Source of the DNA: Rhizobiales bacterium UBA1912
GTDB lineage: Bacteria > Pseudomonadota > Alphaproteobacteria > Rhizobiales > Devosiaceae
DNA length: 19,963 bases
Direction of reading: 5' to 3'
NCBI GenBank assembly: GCA_002337455.1
Contig: DDGC01000013.1
Location: 32,141 to 52,103, forward strand
Made by a program: the position numbers and the translations under genes. This document shows positions 14,577-19,963 of the stretch, piece by piece (position 1 is the first letter of the stretch; the number at the start of each line of letters is the position of its first letter). The notes under the pieces are model-generated. The model had not been told where the DNA came from. It saw only the letters and a list, made by a program, of their open reading frames with translations, and made no database searches.

Positions 14577-14801
14577 GTGCAAGTAGTCGTTCGCGATAAC
14601 AATGTCGATCAGGCGCTTCGGGCGCTGAAGAAGAAGTTGCAGCGCGAAGGTGTGTTTCGCGAAATGAAGCTGCGCAACTATTACGAGAAGCCCTCTGAAA
14701 AGAAGGCACGGCAGAAGGCCGAGGCGATCCGCCGGGCCCGCAAGCTTGCTCGTAAGCGTGCACAGCGCGAGGCTGGTGTTGTAACCAGCGGCCGTCGCTA
14801 A
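14577..14801 (+). CDS. rpsU: 30S ribosomal protein S21
   Basis: S21, 74 residues, rich in Lys and Arg (about a third of residues in the second half). Landmarks are VVVRDNNVDQALRALKKKL, FREMKLRNYYEKPSEKKARQ and RRARKLARKRAQRE, all typical of alphaproteobacterial S21. It joins the platform of the small subunit near the Shine-Dalgarno helix. The family start MQV corresponds to GTG 14577, with GGGCGGG 8 nt upstream. An in-frame GTG at 14568 adds three residues and has AAAGGG only 3 nt upstream. It is downstream of purEK but separated by 161 bp, so it probably has its own promoter. A bidirectional terminator follows at 14865-14894. Confidence 0.95.
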   Translation: MQVVVRDNNVDQALRALKKKLQREGVFREMKLRNYYEKPSEKKARQKAEAIRRARKLARKRAQREAGVVTSGRR

Positions 14802-14864
14802 GCGGGCTTCGCAAAGCGCGAAACCCCTTGCATCTGCGACTGTTCGACATGAACGTATTTGCAG

Positions 14865-14894
14865 AAAAACGCCGTCCCTCGGGGCGGCGTTTTT
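14865..14894. terminator. Bidirectional terminator after rpsU
   Basis: The arms AAAAACGCCGTCCC (14865-14878) and GGGGCGGCGTTTTT (14881-14894) pair with one G-T exception. A and T tracts flank both sides, so it can end transcription from rpsU and from the leftward gene ending at 14914. Confidence 0.92.
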
Positions 14895-14913
14895 ATTTGC
14901 GCCAGAGGATGAT

Positions 14914-15252
14914 CTAAGCCCCCGGCATGTCGAGGATCGGCATCACCTCAACGCCCTCACCCGGAAAATGGGTGAAGTGCGCGTGATTGCGAAACATCTC
15001 GGCTGCCGCGTCGTGGTCCGCCGCTTCGACAATCACATAGGCCGCAGCCGTGTTGGTGATGTCGGAAATGCCATCCGGGCCGACCTTCTTGGTCTTGCCC
15101 AGCGGGCCGCCGGGATCGACCAGGCGCGACGCGTTGGTTTCCATCCATTCGCCCCAGGCCGTCATGCCTGCGGCTTCGTCCACCCGGCCCTCGGCCTGAG
15201 CCTTTTCGGTGGCCGTCGCGGTTCCCGTATAGATCGCCAGAAATTTAGCCAT
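14914..15252 (-). CDS. YCII-related domain protein
   Basis: A 112-residue protein starting MAKFLAIYTGTATATEKAQA, with WGEWMETNASRLVDPGGPLG in the middle and AAYVIVEAADHDAAAEMFRN towards the end. This pattern (small alpha/beta ferredoxin-like domain, W-x-x-W-M, PLG-K-TK, IVEA-x-s) fits the YCII/DGPF-type family of small dimeric proteins, some of which are dehydrochlorinase-like or act beside ECF sigma factors. No sigma factor gene is nearby. Its ATG follows the upstream hydrolase stop after a single base, so it belongs to the same transcript. The function is unknown. Confidence 0.8.
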   Translation of the reverse strand: MAKFLAIYTGTATATEKAQAEGRVDEAAGMTAWGEWMETNASRLVDPGGPLGKTKKVGPDGISDITNTAAAYVIVEAADHDAAAEMFRNHAHFTHFPGEGVEVMPILDMPGA

Positions 15253-15253
15253 T

Positions 15254-16060
15254 TCAGCCTCCCTGTGCTGCCTCCATAAAGAATGCCTGAGCCCGCTCCC
15301 AGATCCCCCGTGCCCAGAGATCGGAATGGTCGGCCCCCTCCTCGATCCAGATGGCGAAGGGATTTGGCGCTTCTGCGTAGAGCCGCTCTCCGTTCGAAAC
15401 GCTGACCGTCCTGTCTGCCGTGCCGTGTCCCACGAACACCGGTTCCTCCACGGCCCCGATCCACTCGTTGGAGCGGAACTGGTCGACCATCAACCAGGCA
15501 ACGGGCGCGAAGGGGTAGCGCTCGGCGGCAACGCTCACCGCAGAATAGAACGGCGTCTCCAAAAGCAGCGCCTCGGCCTCGCGCTGGCTGGCCACCCACA
15601 CGGCAGGCGACGCGCCCAGCGAGCGGCCCCAGACGACGATCTCGTCCTCGCGCCCTGCCAGCCAGTCGAACGCCGCTATAGCATCGGCGAGAAGATTGTC
15701 CTGGGTAATTTCGCCAGGCGAGAGCGGAAAGCCGCGATAATCGACCGACAAAAAGCCGTACCCCGCCGCGGCAAAAGCGATGAACCGCTCATATTCGGAC
15801 GAAAAGCTGCCTGAATTGCCTTTGAGATACAGAATGGTTGGCTCATCGCCCGACGGCGGTGCGTACCAGCCGGTAATCACCTCATCATCGCTCGTTGGGA
15901 TCGTGACGATCTCGGCGTCGAGCCCGACAGCCGCAGGATCGTAGGTCTCCCCGGCCGGACTGAAGAAAAACGCTCTCTGATTGACATAGAGAAAGGCCAG
16001 CAGCCCACCATAAACGACGATCAAAAAAACCAGAACGCCGATAATGATCTTCTTGAGCAT
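15254..16060 (-). CDS. Membrane-anchored alpha/beta hydrolase (BEM46/ABHD13-like), second copy
   Basis: A 268-residue protein with an N-terminal membrane helix (about 4-26) and an alpha/beta hydrolase domain. The oxyanion region reads YLKGNSG (78-84), where most relatives have HGN. The nucleophile is Ser147 in GRSLG (145-149), the acid Asp216 in GHGTADRTV, and the base His245 in GADHSDLW. It has the same plan as the protein at 5497-6381 and clear similarity in the YRG(F/Y)P and anchor regions. The periplasmic substrate is unknown. The Shine-Dalgarno GGGAGGA lies about 10 nt before ATG 16060 and is the right arm of an 11-bp stem (16068-16108). It is followed after 1 bp by the YCII-like gene and preceded by the DsbA-like gene. 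Confidence 0.87.
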   Translation of the reverse strand: MLKKIIIGVLVFLIVVYGGLLAFLYVNQRAFFFSPAGETYDPAAVGLDAEIVTIPTSDDEVITGWYAPPSGDEPTILYLKGNSGSFSSEYERFIAFAAAGYGFLSVDYRGFPLSPGEITQDNLLADAIAAFDWLAGREDEIVVWGRSLGASPAVWVASQREAEALLLETPFYSAVSVAAERYPFAPVAWLMVDQFRSNEWIGAVEEPVFVGHGTADRTVSVSNGERLYAEAPNPFAIWIEEGADHSDLWARGIWERAQAFFMEAAQGG

Positions 16061-16067
16061 TTCCGAT

Positions 16068-16108
16068 TTCCTCCCGGCCGCCTCTATCTCTGATACCGCC
16101 GGGAGGAA
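16068..16108 (-). promoter_or_regulatory. Shine-Dalgarno-sequestering stem-loop before the second hydrolase
   Basis: TTCCTCCCGGC and GCCGGGAGGAA form a perfect 11-bp inverted repeat (arms 16068-16078 and 16098-16108) with a 19-nt spacer. In the leftward mRNA the 3' arm contains the GGGAGGA ribosome-binding site of the hydrolase (ATG 16060). The stem lies in the gap after the DsbA-like gene stop (16116) and has no T tract. Confidence 0.65.
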
Positions 16109-16115
16109 TGTTCGT

Positions 16116-16760
16116 CTAGGTCAGCGCCTCTTCACCCAGTGCCACGCGGAACGCCCGCTGGAAGACCTCAAGAGGCTGGCCGCCCGAAATGGCGAACTGG
16201 TTGTTGAAGATAAAGAACGGCACGCCATTGATGCCCTGCTCGCTGGCCGAAACCGCCATGGCTTTCGTGGTGTTGTTTTCCGCCTCGTCTTCAATCAGCT
16301 TCAGCGCCGCTTCGCGCGTAAACCCGTGATCGGCAGCAATGTCGGCCAGAAGCCCGTCGTCGGTGATGTTCTTGCCTTCGAGGAAATAAGCCGCAGCGAA
16401 CGCCTTGGCCAAACCGTACTGGTGTTCCGGAGCGGCCGAGCGGATCAGCGTGTGGGGCTTGATTGTGGGATAGCTCATGGGCTGCACGCTGGTATCCAGC
16501 GGGACGCCCGCATCCCGCGCCGCGCCCTCGACACGCGCCTGCATGGCGTCGATATCGCCGCCATACTTGGCCTTGAGCCGTTCCTTTGTGTTCTGGCCCG
16601 TTTCCGGTGTCGTGGGATCGAGCAGGAACGGGTGATGTAAAATCTCGACGTTGACGTCCTCGGGCAGCGTGGCCAGCGCCTGATCGAGGCGCGCCGTGCC
16701 GATCAGGCACCAGGGGCAGACGACATCGGTGAACAGGTCGATGCGGATGGATCGGGTCAT
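16116..16760 (-). CDS. DsbA-family (FrnE-like) thiol oxidoreductase
   Basis: A 214-residue protein of the DsbA superfamily, FrnE-like branch. The thioredoxin-fold motif CPWC is at residues 15-18 in LFTDVVCPWCLIG. The all-helical insertion spans about 55-160, and the cis-proline loop is GINGVPFFIF near residue 180. There is no signal peptide, so it acts in the cytoplasm. FrnE relatives serve as 2-hydroxychromene-carboxylate-isomerase-like or disulfide isomerase enzymes linked to oxidative stress. The ATG at 16760 has AAAGGA about 6 nt upstream. It precedes the second hydrolase by 55 bp on the same strand and may share its transcript. The upstream gap to the LysE gene has short inverted repeats (CCTGAA 16832-16837 / TTCAGG 16843-16848). 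Confidence 0.9.
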   Translation of the reverse strand: MTRSIRIDLFTDVVCPWCLIGTARLDQALATLPEDVNVEILHHPFLLDPTTPETGQNTKERLKAKYGGDIDAMQARVEGAARDAGVPLDTSVQPMSYPTIKPHTLIRSAAPEHQYGLAKAFAAAYFLEGKNITDDGLLADIAADHGFTREAALKLIEDEAENNTTKAMAVSASEQGINGVPFFIFNNQFAISGGQPLEVFQRAFRVALGEEALT

Positions 16761-16850
16761 CTTGTATCCTTTTGCGTTGCCGCCAACATGGCCATTCGGC
16801 GCAGATCGCTCAAGTACGTACAGCGATGTAACCTGAACAAAATTCAGGGT

Positions 16851-17474
16851 TCAGGCGCGGGTCGCGATGAACAACCAGATTGCAATGACCACGAGCAAAA
16901 GACCAAACACGATGCCCAGCCGCTCCCGATGCTGCGGCTGGACGAAATAGGGCTGGAGGGCCGAGGCCCCCATGACGATGATGGTGTGGACAAGCGTGGC
17001 GGCCAGCACATAGATCGCCGCGAGAACCAGAAACGCCGAAGGTGTCGCCACATCCGCTAGGAAATTGGGCAGGACAGCCAGATAAAAGGCGGCGGCCTTG
17101 GGATTGAGCAGGTTGGTGACGAGGCCGCGGCGGAAGAACACCCAGTTCGAGACAGCCAGCGCGTGCTGCTCGATGGGGCGGCGAGCATCGCGCCATGTGT
17201 CATATCCAAGCCAGATCAGATACAGAATGCCGGCCCAGCGAATGGCCTGGTAAAGCCAGTCGATTTCACTGATCAGCGCTGCAAGCCCGATCGCTGCAAG
17301 CCCGCCGACGATCGCCAGGCCGAGCGCGACCCCCGTCACTGCAAAAAGCCCCGCCACCCTGCCTCTAGCGACACCGAGAATGGCGAGATAGGCCATGTTC
17401 GGTCCCGGCGTCAGCTCTATGGCGATGGCCGTGGCAAAAAAGGCGAGCAGGGTGGGCAGACTCAGCGTGTCCAT
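16851..17474 (-). CDS. LysE/RhtB family amino-acid exporter
   Basis: A 207-residue membrane protein with about six helices. The opening FFATAIAIELTPGPNMAYLA contains the LysE/RhtB signature (TPGPNM). A second landmark is RRGLVTNLLNPKAAAFYLAVLP (about 125-146), the conserved N-L-x-N-P-K-A motif. The family exports amino acids or derivatives such as homoserine, threonine or lysine; the substrate is not deducible. The start at ATG 17474 gives the normal length; TTG 17501 would add nine unlikely residues. Neither has a good Shine-Dalgarno. The ATG is only about 30 bp beyond the pntB terminator, leaving very little room for a separate promoter. Confidence 0.88.
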   Translation of the reverse strand: MDTLSLPTLLAFFATAIAIELTPGPNMAYLAILGVARGRVAGLFAVTGVALGLAIVGGLAAIGLAALISEIDWLYQAIRWAGILYLIWLGYDTWRDARRPIEQHALAVSNWVFFRRGLVTNLLNPKAAAFYLAVLPNFLADVATPSAFLVLAAIYVLAATLVHTIIVMGASALQPYFVQPQHRERLGIVFGLLLVVIAIWLFIATRA

Positions 17475-17500
17475 GATTGAGAGTGGAACGCCCTGCCCCA

Positions 17501-17527
17501 AAAGAAAAGGGCCCCGGAGGGCCCTTT
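17501..17527 (-). terminator. Rho-independent terminator after pntB
   Basis: AAAGGGCCC (17506-17514) and GGGCCCTTT (17519-17527) are perfect 9-bp arms around a 4-nt loop. On the minus strand a T-rich run (TTTTCTTT) follows. It begins 5 bp after the pntB stop codon. Confidence 0.9.
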
Positions 17528-17531
17528 ATGA

Positions 17532-18938
17532 TCAGTGGTTCATCGCTTTTACGATTGATTCGGTCATTTTCTTTGCGTCTCCGAACAGCATCATTGTGTT
17601 GTCTCGGAAGAACAATTCGTTCTGCACCCCGGCATAGCCCGCCGCCATGCCGCGCTTGATGAACAGCACGGTGCCGGCCTTTTCCACGTCGAGAACCGGC
17701 ATGCCGTAGATCGGCGAGGTCTTGTCGGTCTTGGCCGAGGGGTTGGTGACGTCGTTGGCGCCGATCACGAACGCCACATCGGCCTGGGAGAATTCCGAAT
17801 TGATGTCCTCGAGTTCGAACACCTCGTCATAGGGCACGTTGGCTTCGGCCAGGAGCACGTTCATGTGCCCGGGCATGCGGCCGGCGACGGGGTGGATGGC
17901 GTATTTGACGTCGACCCCGGCCGCCTTGAGCTCGTCCGCCATCTCGCGCAGCGCGTGCTGGGCCTGGGCAACCGCCATGCCGTAACCGGGCACGATGATG
18001 ACTTTCGAGGCGTTCTGCATGATGAACGCTGCGTCTTCGGCCGAACCCTGCTTGACCGGGCGCTCTTCCACATCGCCGGAGGCCGCGGCGGCATCGTCGC
18101 CCCCGAACCCGCCAAGGATCACCGAGATAAAGCTCCGGTTCATGGCCTTGCACATGATGTAGCTCAGGATGGCGCCCGAAGAGCCCACAAGCGCGCCGGT
18201 GATGATCAGCGCCGTGTTGCCCAGCGTGAACCCGATGCCCGCTGCCGCCCAGCCCGAATAGGAGTTGAGCATGGAGACCACGACCGGCATGTCCGCGCCG
18301 CCGATCGGGATAATCATCAGCCCGCCCAGCGCCAGCGCGATCAGGGTGATGATCCAGAACAGGATCGGATCCTGGGTCACCGAGAACACGCCGACCAGAA
18401 TGACCAGCAGCGCCCCCAGCCCCAGATGGATCAGATGCCGGGCCGGCAGAAGGATCGGCTTGCCGCTCATGCGCCCGTCAAGCTTGGCGAACGCGATGAC
18501 CGAACCGGTGAAGGTGAACGCACCGATCGCCGTGCCGATGCTCATCTCGATGAGCGCCTGCATGTGGATATGCTCGGGCGTTCCGATACCGAAGGCGACG
18601 GGCGCATAAAGCGCAGCTGCCGCCACAAACACCGCGGCCAGACCGACCAGCGAGTGGAAGGCGGCGACCAGCTGGGGCATGGCCGTCATGGGCACGCCGC
18701 GGGCGATGAACGCCCCGATGCCGCCGCCGATGGCCAGCCCGCCGATGATCAGAACCCAGGCGAACGGATCGGTAGGTGCGGCGATGGCCAGCGTTGTGAG
18801 CACGGCAATGGTCATGCCGACCATGCCCATCGTGTTGCCCCGGCGCGCCGTTGTGGGCGAAGACAGCCCGCGCAGCGCGAGAATGAACAGCGCCCCGGCG
18901 ACCAGATAGGCCAGGGCCGCGATATTTGCGGAAATCAT
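17532..18938 (-). CDS. pntB: NAD(P) transhydrogenase subunit beta
   Basis: PntB, 468 residues, with an N-terminal membrane domain of about nine helices (1-265) that forms half of the proton channel. His95 in AAFHSLVGLAAV is in the position of the conserved channel histidine. A linker rich in Asp, Ala and Glu (280-300) leads to the NADP(H)-binding domain III, with VPGYGMAVAQAQHAL (316-330), HPVAGRMPGHMNVLLAEANV (349-368), GANDVTNPSA (393-402) and IKRGMAAGYAGVQN (427-440). The complex in the inner membrane uses the proton gradient to reduce NADP+ with NADH. It follows pntAB by 3 bp, is the last gene of the operon and is followed by a terminator. Confidence 0.97.
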   Translation of the reverse strand: MISANIAALAYLVAGALFILALRGLSSPTTARRGNTMGMVGMTIAVLTTLAIAAPTDPFAWVLIIGGLAIGGGIGAFIARGVPMTAMPQLVAAFHSLVGLAAVFVAAAALYAPVAFGIGTPEHIHMQALIEMSIGTAIGAFTFTGSVIAFAKLDGRMSGKPILLPARHLIHLGLGALLVILVGVFSVTQDPILFWIITLIALALGGLMIIPIGGADMPVVVSMLNSYSGWAAAGIGFTLGNTALIITGALVGSSGAILSYIMCKAMNRSFISVILGGFGGDDAAAASGDVEERPVKQGSAEDAAFIMQNASKVIIVPGYGMAVAQAQHALREMADELKAAGVDVKYAIHPVAGRMPGHMNVLLAEANVPYDEVFELEDINSEFSQADVAFVIGANDVTNPSAKTDKTSPIYGMPVLDVEKAGTVLFIKRGMAAGYAGVQNELFFRDNTMMLFGDAKKMTESIVKAMNH

Positions 18939-18941
18939 GGT

Positions 18942-19244
18942 CTAGCCCTTCTTCTTGTACATCGCCAGCATGCGCTGGGTGACGAGGAAGCCCCCGAAGA
19001 TATTCACCGACGCCAGGATCAGCGCGATAAAGCCGAACCAGCGGGCCGGGCCGGGTTCACCGACGCTGGCCACGCCAACGGCCAGCAGCGCGCCCACAAC
19101 GATCACCGAGGAGATCGCGTTGGTCACCGCCATCAGCGGGGTGTGAAGAGCCGGCGTGACCGACCAGACGACGTAGTAGCCCACGAAGATGGCCAGTGCG
19201 AACACCGAGAGGAAAAAGAAAAAGGGATCGACGACACCGCCCAT
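18942..19244 (-). CDS. pntAB: NAD(P) transhydrogenase subunit alpha part 2
   Basis: A 100-residue membrane subunit with three helices (about 8-28, 35-57, 68-89). The segments DPFFFFLSVFALAIFVGYYV, TPALHTPLMAVTNAISSVIV and IFGGFLVTQRMLAMYKKK are typical of PntAB in organisms with the split alpha subunit (Rhodospirillum-type). It supplies part of the proton-conducting membrane domain together with PntB. Its ATG overlaps the pntAA stop (TAATG at 19246-19242), and its stop is 3 bp from the pntB ATG, so the three genes form a tight operon. Confidence 0.96.
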   Translation of the reverse strand: MGGVVDPFFFFLSVFALAIFVGYYVVWSVTPALHTPLMAVTNAISSVIVVGALLAVGVASVGEPGPARWFGFIALILASVNIFGGFLVTQRMLAMYKKKG

Positions 19245-19963
19245 TATACGTCTCCGTCCGTCTTTTTGGCCGCAGGCGTTTTCGCCGCGGGCTTTTTGGC
19301 TGCTGTGGTCTTGGCCGCTGCTTTGGCTGCCGGCTTTTTGGCCGCCGTTGCCCTGGGCGCGGCAGGACGCGCGGGCGCCTTTGCCGCAGCAGGCTTGCGG
19401 GCCGGCTTTTCCTCGGCCGGAACCGAAACCGCCCCTGCGGTCGCAACCTTGGCCGCCCGGCCCGTGCCCGACGCTCCGGACTTGGCCGCCGGTTTGGCCG
19501 GAGCCTTGGCGGACGCTTTGGCGGCTGGCTTGGCCGGCGCCTTGGCGGTTGCCGTCTTGGCTGGCGCCGCTTCGGCGGACCCGGCAAAGTTCGGATGCAC
19601 GATTGCCCCGTCGCGGGTCAGAAGCGTTGCCTTGACCAGCTCATCCTCCCAATCGACCTTGAGTGCCTTGGCATCCTTGTCGATCATCGTTTCCAGGAAC
19701 GCCAGAAGGTTCTTGGAATAGAGCTGGGACGCCGTCGCGGCGATCTTGCCCTGCAGGTTGAGCAGACCGATGATCGTCACGTCCTTGTGCGCGATGGTTT
19801 GCCCGGGAACCGTCAATTCGATATTGCCGCCCCGCTCGGCGGCCAGATCGACAAGCACCGATCCCGGCGCCATCGATTCAACCATCGCCTTGGTGATCAG
19901 TTTTGGCGCCGGACGCCCCGGGATCAGCGCCGTGGTTATGACGATGTCCTGCTTGGCGATGTG
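19244..19963 (-). CDS. pntAA: NAD(P) transhydrogenase subunit alpha part 1, partial, with long Ala/Lys/Pro tail
   Basis: The 5' part lies beyond the window; 239 residues are visible. The NAD(H)-binding domain I is recognised by KQDIVITTALIPGRPAPKLI, SMAPGSVLVDLAAERGGNIE and the end TLLTRDGAIVHPNFAG, where normal split-type PntAA proteins stop or nearly stop. Here a further 113 residues follow (19585-19247): by my count 46 Ala, 20 Lys, 14 Pro and 4 Arg, with only 5 acidic residues, built of PAK/PAAK/AAKKPA repeats like a histone-H1-type or AlgP-type tail. The frame stays open and ends with TAA overlapping the pntAB ATG, so the tail is a genuine part of the gene. Confidence 0.95.
   Translation of the reverse strand, partial: HIAKQDIVITTALIPGRPAPKLITKAMVESMAPGSVLVDLAAERGGNIELTVPGQTIAHKDVTIIGLLNLQGKIAATASQLYSKNLLAFLETMIDKDAKALKVDWEDELVKATLLTRDGAIVHPNFAGSAEAAPAKTATAKAPAKPAAKASAKAPAKPAAKSGASGTGRAAKVATAGAVSVPAEEKPARKPAAAKAPARPAAPRATAAKKPAAKAAAKTTAAKKPAAKTPAAKKTDGDV
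19247..19585 (-). repeat. Low-complexity Ala/Lys/Pro repeat inside pntAA
   Basis: About 340 bp encode degenerate short repeats (AKAPAKPAAK, AAKKPAAK). The DNA shows recurring GCC-AAG-CCG type units, seen on the plus strand as repeated CTTGGC, TTTTTGGC and CCGGCTT blocks. Such stretches are prone to slippage and change in length between strains. Confidence 0.85.

Noticed and set aside
16800..16850. Short inverted repeats (ATCGCT/AGCGAT, CCTGAA/TTCAGG) between lysE and the DsbA-like gene
   Set aside because: Arms of 6 bp are common by chance in this GC-rich context and no regulator gene lies adjacent; too weak to report as sites.
17865..19721. A 618-codon open frame on the plus strand
   Set aside because: It is antisense to pntB, pntAB and pntAA, whose motifs are unmistakable. 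Its translation is rich in Arg, His, Asp and Gln without any family pattern; it results from high GC and codon bias.

Overview
The window looks like the chromosome of a GC-rich alphaproteobacterium of the order Hyphomicrobiales (Rhizobiales). The evidence is RcdA (DUF1465), TrcR (DUF1013), DUF1192, paired YdcH/DUF465 proteins, S21 and L31 of rhizobial type, and a three-subunit proton-pumping transhydrogenase. A Devosiaceae-like host (Devosia/Pelagibacterium) is my guess from overall protein flavour and is not proven. No tRNA, rRNA, CRISPR array, phage or transposase gene is visible.

Layout. 1-750: the 3' end of rpmE (L31) converges on rcdA, with a shared bidirectional terminator. 750-1062: an AT-rich gap holding an orphan leftward terminator. 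1024-3049: a compact ATGA-coupled operon of a YtrA-type GntR repressor, an ABC ATPase and a six-helix membrane protein, preceded by a perfect 10-bp inverted-repeat operator. 3053-5337: DUF1192 (leftward), then a quinone oxidoreductase coupled to an S66 LD-carboxypeptidase. 5497-8115: a membrane-anchored alpha/beta hydrolase, the cell-cycle regulator trcR with a strong terminator, and a TauE/SafE exporter. 8181-8788: two divergent YdcH-like small coiled-coil proteins. 8858-12779: a siderophore-interacting flavoprotein, a repeat-like palindrome, a large AI-2E-family membrane protein with a C-terminal GAF module, and a carboxymuconolactone-decarboxylase-like protein. 12834-14801: purE-purK (overlapping) and rpsU. 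14914-17474 (leftward): a YCII-like protein, a second alpha/beta hydrolase, a FrnE-like DsbA protein and a LysE exporter. 17532-19963 (leftward): pntB-pntAB-pntAA, the last running off the window.

How it fits together. Most genes are housekeeping: ribosome (L31, S21), purine synthesis (PurE/PurK convert AIR to CAIR), NADPH supply (transhydrogenase) and cell cycle (RcdA adaptor, TrcR). Around them are accessory transport and stress functions. The most unusual items are: a 113-residue Ala/Lys/Pro-rich, histone-H1-like tail on PntAA; an 11-bp RNA stem that would bury the Shine-Dalgarno of the second hydrolase; the AI-2E transporter fused to an alpha/beta domain plus GAF; the palindromic operator of the GntR/ABC operon; and the orphan terminator that may mark a small RNA. 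I did not find a convincing wholly new multi-gene system.
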